NCBI RefSeq assembly: GCF_014842995.1
Contig: NZ_JACYXL010000008.1
Location: forward strand, 1 to 64,000
Length of the DNA: 64,000 nucleotides
Source: Rhodanobacter sp. 7MK24
GTDB lineage: Bacteria > Pseudomonadota > Gammaproteobacteria > Xanthomonadales > Rhodanobacteraceae
Direction of reading: 5' to 3'
Shown here: in pieces, positions 9,029 to 20,705 of the stretch
How the letters are laid out: each line of letters starts with the position of its first letter
How positions within the stretch are numbered: the stretch's first letter is position 1
Notes under the pieces: generated by a model
The model's database searches: none
Told to the model about the DNA's origin: nothing
Seen by the model: the letters and a program-made list of their open reading frames with translations, nothing else
Translations under genes and position numbers: made by a program

Positions 9029-10290
9029 ACGACTTGAACCACGATCTGCAACACATCGCCGCGCTCGACCAGCGCCTGCTGGCCGCGGTGAAAGGGATCC
9101 GCATCCTGCCCACGGTGGCATGGCCGGCATCGTTGGAGAACCGGCTGATCGCGGATTTCGCGGCGGGCCGTTTCGCTCTACCCGAGGTGCAGTACCAGCG
9201 GCCCGACCTCGGTGCGGCGCGCACCGAACTGGAAACCATCGAGCGCGAGTCGCTTGGACAGGGCGGTGCCTTGGGTGAGTATCTGGCGCGCACGGCCGAG
9301 TCCTGGCGCATCGCGGCCGAGATGCTGGATGTGGTTGGCACGGCGCAGGTTACCGAGCCGTCGATCCTGTTGTATGGCCGCCCTGGCGACACGATTCCCG
9401 GCAGCGGGCGCAGCAACCTCGACGCGGCGCGCTATTTCGTCGAGTTGTCGGACGAGTTGGGTGCCGGCCTGGCTGTGGACGAAGCGTGCGAAGGCATGAG
9501 CGCCGAGGCCTTGCGCGACGAGATGGCACGCACGCTCGACGATTTTTTCGGTGCCGGTCGGGTAACGGTGGAGGTCGACCCCGAACTCACCGCCAAGGCG
9601 GCCGCCGGCGCCACGCGCATCCGCCTGCGTGGCGGTGCCAGTTTCAACGACTACGACCGCCACCAGTTGCTGGCGCACGAGGCGCTGGTGCACACGCTCA
9701 CCGCGCTCAACGGGCGGGAGCAGCCGCTGCTGGCTTCGCTGGCGCGCACATCGCCGCGCGTCACCGCCACGCAGGAAGGCCTGGCGGTGTTTGCCGAGCT
9801 GATGTCCGGCGCCATCGACATTGCGCGGCTGCAGCGCATCAGCCTGCGCATCCTTGCCATCGAGAAAGCATTGGACGGCGCCGACTTCGTGGAGGTATAC
9901 CGGTTCTTTCACGCAAGCGGCCAAGGCGTAGCGGACAGCTTCCACTCCACCCAGCGCGTATTCCGCGGCGTGCCCACCGGCGGTGGTGCGGCTTTCGCCA
10001 AGGACAACGTATACCTCAGCGGCCTGCTCACCGTGCATACCTTCTTCCGCTGGGCGCTGAAGGAGCGGCGGCTGGAGCTGCTGCGCTACCTGTTCGCCGG
10101 CAAGCTCACCCTGTCCGACGTGGTCGCGCTGCAGCCGCATTTCGAATCCGGTGCCATTGCGCCGCCGCGCTGGCTGCCGCCCTGGATGGGGCACGTGCAC
10201 GGTCTGGCCGGCAAGCTGGCGTTCTCGGTGTTCGTCAACGGCATCCGCATGGGCAAGGTGGATGCGGACGACCTGGCGCTGGGCGTCTAG
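9025..10290 (+). CDS. DUF1704 / QEGLA-motif protein, probable zinc metallopeptidase
   Basis: 421 residues. It carries the signature of the flavohemoglobin expression-modulating QEGLA family (DUF1704). HEALVH (His218, Glu219, His223) fits a gluzincin-type HExxxH zinc motif, and TQEGLA (Glu251) supplies a plausible third ligand. Eukaryotic DUF1704 members include the tubulin tyrosine carboxypeptidase MATCAP, so peptidase activity is the best guess; the bacterial substrate is unknown. The label about flavohemoglobin is historical. The domain occupies nearly the whole protein and no signal peptide is visible. The start overlaps the preceding stop by ATGA. Unlike many relatives, no glutamate-cysteine ligase or ATP-grasp gene is adjacent. 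Confidence 0.87.
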   Translation: MNDLNHDLQHIAALDQRLLAAVKGIRILPTVAWPASLENRLIADFAAGRFALPEVQYQRPDLGAARTELETIERESLGQGGALGEYLARTAESWRIAAEMLDVVGTAQVTEPSILLYGRPGDTIPGSGRSNLDAARYFVELSDELGAGLAVDEACEGMSAEALRDEMARTLDDFFGAGRVTVEVDPELTAKAAAGATRIRLRGGASFNDYDRHQLLAHEALVHTLTALNGREQPLLASLARTSPRVTATQEGLAVFAELMSGAIDIARLQRISLRILAIEKALDGADFVEVYRFFHASGQGVADSFHSTQRVFRGVPTGGGAAFAKDNVYLSGLLTVHTFFRWALKERRLELLRYLFAGKLTLSDVVALQPHFESGAIAPPRWLPPWMGHVHGLAGKLAFSVFVNGIRMGKVDADDLALGV

Positions 10291-10358
10291 CCGACGGCCC
10301 GGTGTTACCATGACCCGGGCCGATTCGCGGCCCCACGCCCCCACGAAAAGCCCCCTCC

Positions 10359-12625
<2,267 letters not shown>

Positions 12626-12635
<10 letters not shown>

Positions 12636-12666
12636 CAGGCTGTCTCCGGCAGCCTGCTAGTTGCGC
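12626..12666 (+). terminator. Long perfect hairpin overlapping the maeB stop codon
   Basis: A perfect 17-bp stem (12626-12642 with 12650-12666) with a 7-base loop TCTCCGG. The TAG stop of maeB (12633-12635) is inside the left arm. No T-run follows, so it is not a canonical intrinsic terminator; it may act as an mRNA 3' end stabiliser, or terminate with Rho. Confidence 0.6.
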
Positions 12667-13135
12667 GAAGAAATGAGGGCTGCGTCGAAGACGGACGTTG
12701 CCAGCCCCCGGGACGTCTGGCAGGCGAATCCGCTCACCGCGTTCGCTTCCTCTCCCTTTCGGGGAGAGGATTGAGGTGAGGGGCGGGTGCTCGCGAAATC
12801 GCGCATCGAAGCATGCTTCGTAGCCCGAGTCTCCAGCGCATCCTCCTCGCGCTGGCCCATTATCTGGCTCGTTCCGCGCCCGTAGCCCCCGGCCTTCGCG
12901 CCAGCGCTCGACGCTCGGCCATGCGCGAGCTTGAGTCAGGCAAGCAGCAAGGCTTCGCCCCGAGGGGAGAGGGAGAGAGCCAGCCGCCATGCGCCACCGC
13001 ATGGCCCACATAGACGGACGTCCAACTGGCAGCGGCCAGCCGCGAAAGCTAAACTCGGGTGTCGGCCTGCCGCTTCCCCTCGGTGGCCGCTTTCCTTTCA
13101 GGCATTGCGCCGTTCGGCGCCGCGGAGAATCCCCC
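12636..13135. other. 500-base gap between maeB and aceE
   Basis: It holds the hairpin at the maeB end, a repeat block at 12749-12796, and about 340 further bases in which I see no coding pattern. The part next to aceE should contain its promoter and leader. An in-frame ATG at 12989 upstream of aceE gives a non-conserved extension and is not used. Confidence 0.6.
12749..12796. repeat. REP-like repeat, copy 2
   Basis: The hairpin CCTCTCCC-TTTC-GGGGAGAGG is followed by ATTGAGGTGAGGGGCGGG and TGCTCGCGA. Bases 12761-12787 (27 nt) match exactly, in reverse complement, bases 38123-38149 inside lpdA. The end GGTGAGGGGCGGGTGCTC is also close to copy 3 at 37690-37756. Confidence 0.85.
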
Positions 13136-15829
13136 ATGGATCAACTCGACGACATCCTCAACCAGGATCTCGATCCCACCGAAACCCGCGAGTGGATCGA
13201 CTCGCTCAACGCGGTCATCAACCACGACGGCACCGAGCGCGCGCACTTCCTGCTTGAGCAGATGGTCGATTCGACGCGTCGCGCCGGCGGCTACCTGCCG
13301 TTCGATCCCACCACCGCCTACGTCAACACCATCGCGCCCGCCAACGAGGCGAAGATGCCGGGCGACGCGGCGATGGAATGGCGCATCCGCACGCTGATCC
13401 GCTGGAACGCGATGGCGATGGTGGTGCGCGCCAACCGCAAGCCGGGCGAACTGGGCGGCCACATCGCCAGCTTCGCTTCCTCCGCCACGCTGTACGACGT
13501 GGGCTTCAACCATTTCTGGCGCGCACCCAGCGCCGACCATCCGGGCGATCTGGTGTTCCATCAGGGCCATTCCAGCCCGGGCATCTACGCGCGTTCGTTC
13601 CTTGAAGGGCGCGTCGGCGAAGAGCAGCTCGACCTGTTCCGCATGGAAGTGGCGGGCAAGGGCCGCGGCCTGTCCTCCTACCCGCACCCGTGGCTGATGC
13701 CGGATTACTGGCAGGTGCCCACGGTGTCGATGGGCCTGGGTCCGATCCAGGCGATCTACCAGGCGCAGTTCTGGAAGTACCTCGAGCACCGCGGCCTGAT
13801 TCCGAAGAGCGACCGCAAGATCTGGTGCTTCATGGGCGACGGCGAAACCGACGAGCCGGAATCCCTCGGCGCCATCTCGCTGGCCGGCCGCGAAGGCCTG
13901 GACAACCTCGTCTTCGTGATCAACTGCAACCTGCAGCGCCTCGACGGTCCGGTGCGCGGCAACGGCAAGATCATCCAGGAACTGGAAGGCGTGTTCCGCG
14001 GCGCCGGCTGGAACGCCATCAAGGTGATCTGGGGCAGCTACTGGGATCCGCTCCTCGCGCGCGACAAGAACGGCGTGCTGCGCAAGCTGATGATGGAAAC
14101 CATCGACGGCGAGTACCAGGCCTGCAAGGCCTTCGGCGGCGCCTATACGCGCGAGCACTTTTTCAACAAGTACCCCGAAACCCGTGAGATGGTGACCAAC
14201 CTGTCGGACGACGACATCTGGCGCCTCAACCGCGGCGGCCACGATCCGCACAAGGTGTACGCCGCCTATCACCAGGCCGTGAACACCAAGGGCATGCCCA
14301 CGGTGATCCTGGCCAAGACCGTGAAGGGCTACGGCATGGGCGCGGCCGGCGAATCGCAGAACCCCACGCACCAGCAGAAGAAGCTGGATGCCGAAGCCGT
14401 GCGCCACTTCCGCGACCGCTTCAACATCCCGGTCGCCGACGACAAGCTGGGCGACGTGCCTTACTTCCACCCGGGCAAGAACTCGCCGGAAGTGGAATAC
14501 ATGATGGAGCGCCGTCGTGCGCTGGGCGGCTTCCTGCCGCAGCGCCGCCGCCATGCCGACGCCAAGCTCAAGGCGCCGGAACTCTCGGCGTTCGAGCAGA
14601 TCACCAAGGGCACGGGCGAGCGCGAGATCTCGACCACCATGGCGCTGGTGCGCGGCATGAACCTGCTGCTGCGCGACAAGCAGATCGGCGAGCGCATCGT
14701 GCCCATCGTCGCCGACGAAGCGCGCACCTTCGGCATGGAAGGCATGTTCCGTCAGATCGGCATCTACGCGCCGTTCGGCCAGAAGTACCGCCCGCAGGAC
14801 GCCGACCAGCTGCTGTACTACCGCGAAGACCAGAAGGGCCAGGTGCTGCAGGAAGGCATCTCCGAGGCCGGCGGCATGGCGGCATGGATGGCTGCGGCCA
14901 CCAGCTACAGCATCAGCAACCAGGCAATGCTGCCGTTCTTCATCTACTACTCGATGTTCGGCTTCCAGCGCATCGGCGACCTGGCCTGGGCGGCCGGCGA
15001 CATGCGCGCGCGCGGCTTCCTGATCGGCGGCACCGCGGGTCGCACCACGCTCAACGGCGAAGGCCTGCAGCACGAGGACGGCTCCTCGCATCTGATGGCC
15101 GGTGCGATCCCCAACGTGAAGTCGTACGACCCCACGTTCTCGTATGAAGTGGCGGTGATCCTGCAGGACGGTACCCGCCGCATGGTGCAGGAGCAGGAAG
15201 ACGTCTACTACTACATCACCGTGATGAACGAGAACTACAGCCACCCCGACCTGCCGCAAGGCGTCGAGGAGGACATCATCAAGGGCATGTATCTGTTCAA
15301 GGACGCCGGCAAGCCGAAGAAGGGCGAGCCGCGCGTGCAACTGCTCGGCTCGGGCACCATCCTGCGCGAAGTCATTGCCGCTGCCGAGCTGTTGGAAAAG
15401 GACTTCGGCGTCAGCGCCGACATCTGGTCCTGCCCAAGCTTTGTCGAGCTGCGCCGCGACGGTTTCGACGCCGAACGCTGGAACCGCCTGCATCCGGAAG
15501 CCGAGCAGCGCGTGCCGCACATCACCGGGCTGTTGCAGGGTCGCCAGGGTCCGGCCGTCGCCGCCACCGACTACGTGCGCGAATACGCCGACCAGATCCG
15601 CGCCTTCATCCCCGATGGCATGCGTTACACCGTGCTCGGCACCGACGGCTTCGGCCGCTCGGACACGCGCGAGCACCTGCGCGGCTTCTTCGAGGTGGAC
15701 CGCTACTGGATCGCCCACGCCGCGCTGGCCGCGCTGGCGAAGGACGGCAAGGTCAACGCCAAGGACGTCGCCCGTGCCATCCGCGAGTACAAGCTCGATC
15801 CGGAGAAGCCCAACCCGCTTACCGTCTGA
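13136..15829 (+). CDS. aceE: Pyruvate dehydrogenase E1 component (homodimeric type)
   Basis: 897 residues, close to the 887 of E. coli AceE. The thiamine diphosphate/Mg motif is GDGETDEPES ... NCN. Other AceE blocks are visible: TAYVNTIAP, GHIASFASSATLYDVGFNHF, HGSS-type segment FHQGHSSPGIYARSFLEGR, and EGMFRQIGIY. E1 decarboxylates pyruvate and acetylates the lipoyl group of E2 (aceF at 35989). The ATG at 13136 matches the family N-terminus (MDQLDDILNQDLDPTETREW). It is a single gene with its own terminator, 20 kb from aceF-lpdA instead of adjacent as in E. coli. Confidence 0.97.
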   Translation: MDQLDDILNQDLDPTETREWIDSLNAVINHDGTERAHFLLEQMVDSTRRAGGYLPFDPTTAYVNTIAPANEAKMPGDAAMEWRIRTLIRWNAMAMVVRANRKPGELGGHIASFASSATLYDVGFNHFWRAPSADHPGDLVFHQGHSSPGIYARSFLEGRVGEEQLDLFRMEVAGKGRGLSSYPHPWLMPDYWQVPTVSMGLGPIQAIYQAQFWKYLEHRGLIPKSDRKIWCFMGDGETDEPESLGAISLAGREGLDNLVFVINCNLQRLDGPVRGNGKIIQELEGVFRGAGWNAIKVIWGSYWDPLLARDKNGVLRKLMMETIDGEYQACKAFGGAYTREHFFNKYPETREMVTNLSDDDIWRLNRGGHDPHKVYAAYHQAVNTKGMPTVILAKTVKGYGMGAAGESQNPTHQQKKLDAEAVRHFRDRFNIPVADDKLGDVPYFHPGKNSPEVEYMMERRRALGGFLPQRRRHADAKLKAPELSAFEQITKGTGEREISTTMALVRGMNLLLRDKQIGERIVPIVADEARTFGMEGMFRQIGIYAPFGQKYRPQDADQLLYYREDQKGQVLQEGISEAGGMAAWMAAATSYSISNQAMLPFFIYYSMFGFQRIGDLAWAAGDMRARGFLIGGTAGRTTLNGEGLQHEDGSSHLMAGAIPNVKSYDPTFSYEVAVILQDGTRRMVQEQEDVYYYITVMNENYSHPDLPQGVEEDIIKGMYLFKDAGKPKKGEPRVQLLGSGTILREVIAAAELLEKDFGVSADIWSCPSFVELRRDGFDAERWNRLHPEAEQRVPHITGLLQGRQGPAVAATDYVREYADQIRAFIPDGMRYTVLGTDGFGRSDTREHLRGFFEVDRYWIAHAALAALAKDGKVNAKDVARAIREYKLDPEKPNPLTV

Positions 15830-15846
15830 GTCGGTTGCCGCAAACA

Positions 15847-15872
15847 GAAAGCCCGCCGGAAGGCGGGCTTTC
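15847..15872 (+). terminator. Terminator after aceE
   Basis: A perfect 11-bp stem GAAAGCCCGCC/GGCGGGCTTTC (15847-15857 with 15862-15872) with a GGAA loop, 18 bases after the aceE stop. Confidence 0.85.
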
Positions 15873-15950
15873 TCTTGGAAGGCATGGCCATCCATCGCCA
15901 GTCGCTTGATTCCGGCGATCGTGGGCGACCTCCAAAGGATTTGTGCGCGC

Positions 15951-17561
15951 TCACTCCGACAGCGTGCGCTGTATCGCCTCCAGTGCATGCCCGCGCGTCT
16001 CCACGCCGTGGCGTGCCAGTTGCCAGCCGGCCATGGCCATCGGCAATGCGATCAGCAGCGCCGACAGCGCGAAGTGCGCGAACAGCCCCAGCACGCCCAG
16101 CGCCGCGCCGAGGATGCCGCCGAACTTGGAGCTGGCGGCGATCAGGCCCGAACCGCTGCCGCGCAGGTGCACCGGATAGATCTCCGCCGCGTACGGGATC
16201 ATCGTGGCGATCACCCCGCCGCTGCTCACCAGCAACCCCGCCGTAGCGGCGACCATGGCGCCATCGGCGCTCGCTCCGACGAAGGCGAGGGTGCAGAACG
16301 TGGCCAGCGACGCCGCAGTCAGCGCGATGAACAGCACCAGGGTACGGAAGCTGCTCCAGCGCTGGTACAACCACACCACGGCCGCCGTGCCCGGCACCGC
16401 CAGCAGCGCCGAGCGTGCGAGCAGGAAGCTGGCGGCATGGGCGTCCATGCCGAGCTTGGCCAGATTGGCCGGCAGCCACAGCAGGAAGCCGAAGTTCACC
16501 AGCCCCCAGGCCAGGCCACAGGTGCACAACCCCAGCGTGAGCCTTGCATGCCGGCCGCGCAGCAACTGGCGCAGGTCGGCGGCCGGATGCGCACTTTCCA
16601 GGATCGGCGGATCGCTGTCCACGCCAGTGGGATCTTCGCGCAGCGCCGCGGGCGAACCGGCGAAGCGTGCGAGCACGGCGCGCGCTTGCGCATGCAGTCC
16701 GGCATCGGCGAGGAAGCGCGGCGACTCCGGGATATAGCGGTTGATGAACACGATCAACGCACCGGTCGGCAGGTTCAGCAGCCATAGCGCGCGCCAGCTG
16801 AAGGTCGGTTCCAGGGCGGTGGCCGCGCCCGAGGCGGCGAGATAGCCGGCTGAAGTGCCCAGGCCGCCAAGCGCCACCAGCAACCAGCCGCGATGGGCTG
16901 CGGGTACGGTCTCGGCCATCAGGGTGAAGGCGATCGGCAGCATGCCGCCAGCCGCTGCGCCCATCATGAAGCACATCGCCAGATTCCAGCCGAACGCCGG
17001 CATCGTGCCGCAGATCGCCGTACCCATGAACAACAGCGCCGAGAGCAGGATCGCCGCGCGTCGGCCGAACAGGTCGGCCATGCGGCCCCACACCAGCGAG
17101 CCGAGTGCCGTGCCGGTGAGCGCCGACAGCGCCAGCCAGCCTGCGGTCGTCATGTCGATGCCGTACTCAGTCGTCACGCCCGGCATCACGAAGGCCAGCG
17201 AGGCCGGCTTCATCACGTCGATCGCCAATGCCACCGCCAACGCAGCGGCCAGCGCCCAGTGCGCGCGGTTCAGCGGCACGCTGTCGGCGATATGCAGGTG
17301 CGGCCGGCGGCCGTGGTCGCGCCGGCTGTGACGCAATTGCGCCAGCCGCGGCATCAGCCCGTACCCGGCCAACAGCACGCCACCGGGGATCAGCACCATG
17401 CCGACCATCATGCCGGTGTCCATCGGCATGCCGGCAAGGTGGTAGTGCATCGGCGCGGCCATCAGGAACATCGGCAGGTGCAGCACCACGCCGGTCGCCA
17501 CGGCGATGCAACCCAACCAGAACGCGAGCGGATGGTGGAAGCGGAGATCTTGCGTGGACAT
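15951..17561 (-). CDS. MFS transporter (SV2/aromatic-acid symporter-like)
   Basis: 536 residues, with two extra N-terminal membrane spans (LAFWLGCIAVATGVVLHLPM, MMVGMVLIPGGVLLAGYGL) and a His-rich cytosolic stretch before the usual 12-span MFS core. Motif A is GSLVWGRMADLFGRR. WLLNLPTGALIVF and RYIPESPRFL in the middle, and YAAEIYPVHLRGSGSG in the C-half, are typical of the metabolite/H+ symporter branch that includes aromatic acid and niacin carriers. The substrate cannot be assigned. I chose ATG 17561 (MSTQDLRFHHPL), since upstream in-frame sequence is basic and non-conserved; no clear Shine-Dalgarno is seen. Confidence 0.85.
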   Translation of the reverse strand: MSTQDLRFHHPLAFWLGCIAVATGVVLHLPMFLMAAPMHYHLAGMPMDTGMMVGMVLIPGGVLLAGYGLMPRLAQLRHSRRDHGRRPHLHIADSVPLNRAHWALAAALAVALAIDVMKPASLAFVMPGVTTEYGIDMTTAGWLALSALTGTALGSLVWGRMADLFGRRAAILLSALLFMGTAICGTMPAFGWNLAMCFMMGAAAGGMLPIAFTLMAETVPAAHRGWLLVALGGLGTSAGYLAASGAATALEPTFSWRALWLLNLPTGALIVFINRYIPESPRFLADAGLHAQARAVLARFAGSPAALREDPTGVDSDPPILESAHPAADLRQLLRGRHARLTLGLCTCGLAWGLVNFGFLLWLPANLAKLGMDAHAASFLLARSALLAVPGTAAVVWLYQRWSSFRTLVLFIALTAASLATFCTLAFVGASADGAMVAATAGLLVSSGGVIATMIPYAAEIYPVHLRGSGSGLIAASSKFGGILGAALGVLGLFAHFALSALLIALPMAMAGWQLARHGVETRGHALEAIQRTLSE

Positions 17562-18007
17562 GGTGGGACCGATGGGCGGCAACGACGGCCAAGCATAAGG
17601 CTTGCGAGTACCGCAAGGTCTCCCTCGGGCGACTGCCCTGGCCGCGGCATGCCTGCGCACGATTGCGTTCGGTCAGAGGGGCCGCCATGCCGGTATTGCG
17701 CATCGGCTCGGCATGACGCAAGCCTGTCTGGAGCCGCTGCGCGCCCATGCCCGATGCGCATGGGTGCATTCAAGAAGGGCCTGCAGTCGAGACCGGCTGG
17801 ACGAGTCGGCTCGTTTGCCGTCTCGTCCAGCGCAAACTCAGTGCGGCGCAGGCGGAACGGATGTACGGCGATCGCGCCACGTGTGCACCATCGGGTCCGA
17901 TTTCGAGATGGCCGGAAGCCTATCGGTCCGTGGATCGACTAAAACGTGCTGCGCCTTGCATCGAGGTGCTTTTCACCATCCAGCGTATGGAGTGTGGCGC
18001 AACGGGT
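17562..18007. other. 446-base gap without a recognisable gene
   Basis: It lies between the MFS gene start and the 3' end of the YqjD-like gene. I see no convincing coding pattern. The only structure noted is an inverted repeat, GCTGGACGAG (17796-17805) and CTCGTCCAGC (17822-17831), with a 16-base spacer. The part near 17562 should hold the promoter of the MFS gene. Confidence 0.5.
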
Positions 18008-18325
18008 TCACTCCTCGTCGCTGCTGCGCAAAGCCCGGCGCAGCAGCAGGAAGGCACCGATGGCGCCGGCCACGATCGTGGCGGTGGCGACCGGGTGACG
18101 GTTAACCTGGCGCTTCAGCCGGCGGTAGCGATAGTTCGTTTCGTCGACGAAGTCCTCGGCGGCGCGCGCCAGCCGGCGCTGATAGCCCTCGCCATCAAAA
18201 CGCCCCGCCGCGCGCCTACCGCGGGCGATCCAGTCACGGGCGGTGGCGTTGGCGTCGTCGGCGCAATGGCGGGCGCGGTCGCCGAGTTCATCCATGCTTC
18301 GTTCGATGTTGCGGCGTGTGCTCAT
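18008..18325 (-). CDS. YqjD/ElaB-like (DUF883) membrane-anchored protein
   Basis: 105 residues. An amphipathic, charged helical N-terminal region (MDELGDRARHCADDANATARDW, basic RRLARAAEDFVDETNYRYRRLKR) is followed by a single C-terminal span HPVATATIVAGAIGAFLLLR and a short RRALRSSDEE tail. This is the DUF883 layout; E. coli YqjD and ElaB anchor ribosomes to the inner membrane in stationary phase. Whether this protein binds ribosomes is not shown. The start is supported by AGGAG 7-8 bases upstream. Confidence 0.8.
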   Translation of the reverse strand: MSTRRNIERSMDELGDRARHCADDANATARDWIARGRRAAGRFDGEGYQRRLARAAEDFVDETNYRYRRLKRQVNRHPVATATIVAGAIGAFLLLRRALRSSDEE

Positions 18326-18400
18326 GGCGGACTCCTGCGGATAACGCCTTCACGCTGCCAGCGCTGTTGTGAGCAGTGCGTAAAGGCTGCGTGGCTGCGT

Positions 18401-18964
18401 TCAGGACGAAGCCGCCCACGGACGGAATTCGTCACGCACCTGGGCGCTGTGCAGGCGACGGATGATCCAGCCGAACAGCACGCAGAAACCAAGTGCCATC
18501 AGCGTGCTGAACAGCTGGATGGCGCGCATGAATCCATGCATGACCGCGCTTGCATCCGCGGGCATGCCGGGTGCGTGCACAAAGGTGTCCATCGATCCCA
18601 TGAACCACCACTGCCATGCCAATCCGAGCAGGTGGTAAGCGATGGCGAAGCCCATCAGGCCAATGAACATGCGTCGTGCCCACTCGTGCCGGCGCAACAG
18701 GCCGATGGCGGCGATCAGGGTGAGGCTGGAGACCAGCAGGAAGGCGCGGAAGAACCAGGCCATATGCCCGAACATCCACTGCATCGGAACCGGCATCCCC
18801 TGCGGCAGCGGCGGCATGGGCTGCGCCTGCATCGCCGGCAGGAACAACCACTGCAACATCAGGTTCTGCAGCGCGGCGATCAGCGTGGCGAAGCCGGCCA
18901 TGCCGATGAACACCCACGCCAATACGGTGACGAAGGTGGAACGCAGCGGCGGTGGTACAGACAT
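18401..18964 (-). CDS. Four-span membrane protein of unknown function
   Basis: 187 residues with four hydrophobic segments: FVTVLAWVFIGMAGFATLIA, FFRAFLLVSSLTLIAAIGLL, MFIGLMGFAIAYHLLGLAW and a C-terminal FSTLMALGFCVLFGWIIRRL. The loop after span 1 is Pro/Met-rich (MQAQPMPPLPQGMPVPMQWM). The ATG at 18964 has GGAG 8 bases upstream. No family recognised. It lies downstream of the secreted esterase-like gene on the same strand with a 71-base gap, so they may be co-transcribed. Confidence 0.75.
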   Translation of the reverse strand: MSVPPPLRSTFVTVLAWVFIGMAGFATLIAALQNLMLQWLFLPAMQAQPMPPLPQGMPVPMQWMFGHMAWFFRAFLLVSSLTLIAAIGLLRRHEWARRMFIGLMGFAIAYHLLGLAWQWWFMGSMDTFVHAPGMPADASAVMHGFMRAIQLFSTLMALGFCVLFGWIIRRLHSAQVRDEFRPWAASS

Positions 18965-19035
18965 GCGCGACTCTCCGTGGTGGGCATGACGGGCGCGCGG
19001 GTTTGTGCGCACCGGGCAACAGCGTAGTCTTGCTC

Positions 19036-20658
19036 TCAGTATCGCCAGCTCTTGAGGTCCGCGTCCGCGGGCGCGTGGCTGTCGATGTAGTGGGTGATGT
19101 CTTCGATCAGCTCCTTGCCGCGCGGTCCCCAGCAATGCGGCGCCATCGGCTGATAGGTGATGCTGCCGCCGAAGGCGGGATCGCGCGCACTGTGCAGGAA
19201 GGCGTCCATTTCGCGCACGCCCATATTGAGGTTGTAGGTGTCCATGTCGCCGACATAGATGTGCAGCTTGTCGGCCAGCTTCGGCCCCAGCTCGGGCCAG
19301 TGCGTCTGCAGCAGGTAGCGCAGGTCGAAGTGCTGCTTCCAGTACTCCGCCACCGCGTGGTCGATGTCGCCGCTGCGCTTGTTCCACAAGCGCTGCGGAT
19401 AGCCGTCCGCGCCCACCGGGCCGAAGGCGGACTCCCAGATGTCCCATTGGCCGCCGGAGCGGTCGTGGTCGCCCACCGCCAGCTCGTACCAGTTCTCGTC
19501 CTTCATCATCGCCTTGATGTTGCCGTCCGGCTGGCGCATGTCCACGCGCTCGACCTTCACCCAGCCCTTGTCGATCCAGTAGGCGTTGGCGTCGTCGTAG
19601 ATGTTCACCACCTGGTGGTAGCGGAAATCCAGTGCGTCCGGACACGAGGCGAACGCGCCCCCGTAGAACGCCGGATGGAACACGGTCTGCGCCACCGTGA
19701 TCCAGCCGCCGGTGGATCCGCCCTCGAGGATGCGTGCCCAGGGTTGCTCGATGGTGCGGAAGCGCCGCGCGATCTCAGGCAGCAGTTCCTGGTGGATGGC
19801 ATCGTCGTAGGGGCCTTCGTTGGCCGAGTTCACCGCGTAGGAGTCGTCGTAGTAGGGCGAGGGATGCTGCAGGCTCACCATGATGTAGCGCGGTGTGCCG
19901 TCGGCAAGCCAGTAGTCGCGGAAGCCGCTCTTGGGGCGGTCGAAGCCGCCCGGCGCCGCGGTGGAGAAGTGGCCCTGTTCGTAGATCACCGGGTAGCGCA
20001 TGCCGGGATGCTTGTCGTAATCCTTCGGCAGCAGCACGGTCGCACCCAGGTAGATCGGGTGGCCCCACCAGGCGCTGAGCAGCTTGCTCTGAATGCGGAA
20101 GCGCTTGACCTGGGGCGTGTCCTTGGGGAACGGGATCGGCGCGATCACCTGGTCGGCGATCAGATGCAAGGGCGTCGGCGCGGCCGGGTCGTAATGCACC
20201 TTCACCGGCTTGCCGTAGAGATTGCCGGGCGAGTGCTTCCAGTCCTGGCCTTCCCACTGGTCCATGTGCAGCCATACGGTGTGGCCGTCGGCACGCTTGA
20301 ACTCGGTGTAGACGTTGACGAAGGGCTGCATCCAGTAGTCGCCGGCGGGCAGCTGGCGCAGGCTGGCCAGCGGCGCGCCGAAATCGCTGGCGTCGATCGC
20401 CACGACCTGGCCCGGCGTCAGCGCAGCCACGTCATGGCCGAACAGCGGCACGCCGGTGACGTCGGCTTCCTCGATCGGCGGCTTGTCCGCGTCGCGGCTG
20501 ATTGCCACATAGACGCGGCCGGTTACCGGCTGCGCATGTGCCTGGGCGGTGAAACTGACCAGGATGCGCGGGCCGCCGTCGGTCGCACGCGCGGCGGGTG
20601 CAAGGACGGACAGGACGAGGGCGGCGCCGGCGGCGCGGAGGATGGCGAGTGTGTTCAT
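19036..20658 (-). CDS. Secreted alpha/beta-hydrolase, putative esterase
   Basis: 540 residues with an N-terminal signal peptide (MNTLAILRAAGAALVLSVLAPAARA, cleaved after ARA). The first about 170 residues are a beta-rich domain (ILVSFTAQAHAQPVTGRVYVAI). The second part is an alpha/beta-hydrolase of the enterochelin-esterase-like type with nucleophile elbow GGSTGGW (GxSxG), a YPVIYEQGHF strand, and a late His in MAPHCWGPRG as the likely catalytic histidine. It probably acts in the periplasm or outside the cell on an ester; the substrate is unknown. Confidence 0.78.
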   Translation of the reverse strand: MNTLAILRAAGAALVLSVLAPAARATDGGPRILVSFTAQAHAQPVTGRVYVAISRDADKPPIEEADVTGVPLFGHDVAALTPGQVVAIDASDFGAPLASLRQLPAGDYWMQPFVNVYTEFKRADGHTVWLHMDQWEGQDWKHSPGNLYGKPVKVHYDPAAPTPLHLIADQVIAPIPFPKDTPQVKRFRIQSKLLSAWWGHPIYLGATVLLPKDYDKHPGMRYPVIYEQGHFSTAAPGGFDRPKSGFRDYWLADGTPRYIMVSLQHPSPYYDDSYAVNSANEGPYDDAIHQELLPEIARRFRTIEQPWARILEGGSTGGWITVAQTVFHPAFYGGAFASCPDALDFRYHQVVNIYDDANAYWIDKGWVKVERVDMRQPDGNIKAMMKDENWYELAVGDHDRSGGQWDIWESAFGPVGADGYPQRLWNKRSGDIDHAVAEYWKQHFDLRYLLQTHWPELGPKLADKLHIYVGDMDTYNLNMGVREMDAFLHSARDPAFGGSITYQPMAPHCWGPRGKELIEDITHYIDSHAPADADLKSWRY

Positions 20659-20705
20659 CCGCCGATCCTAGCCGCCCGCGACGGCGGCGCCCACTGCCGC
20701 TGGAC

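Noticed and set aside
12989-13135. Upstream in-frame start for aceE
   Set aside because: The added 49 residues are not like AceE; the ATG at 13136 matches the family N-terminus exactly.
13049-15988. Very long minus-strand frame across aceE
   Set aside because: Antisense shadow of aceE; no domain and no ribosome site, and it crosses the aceE terminator.
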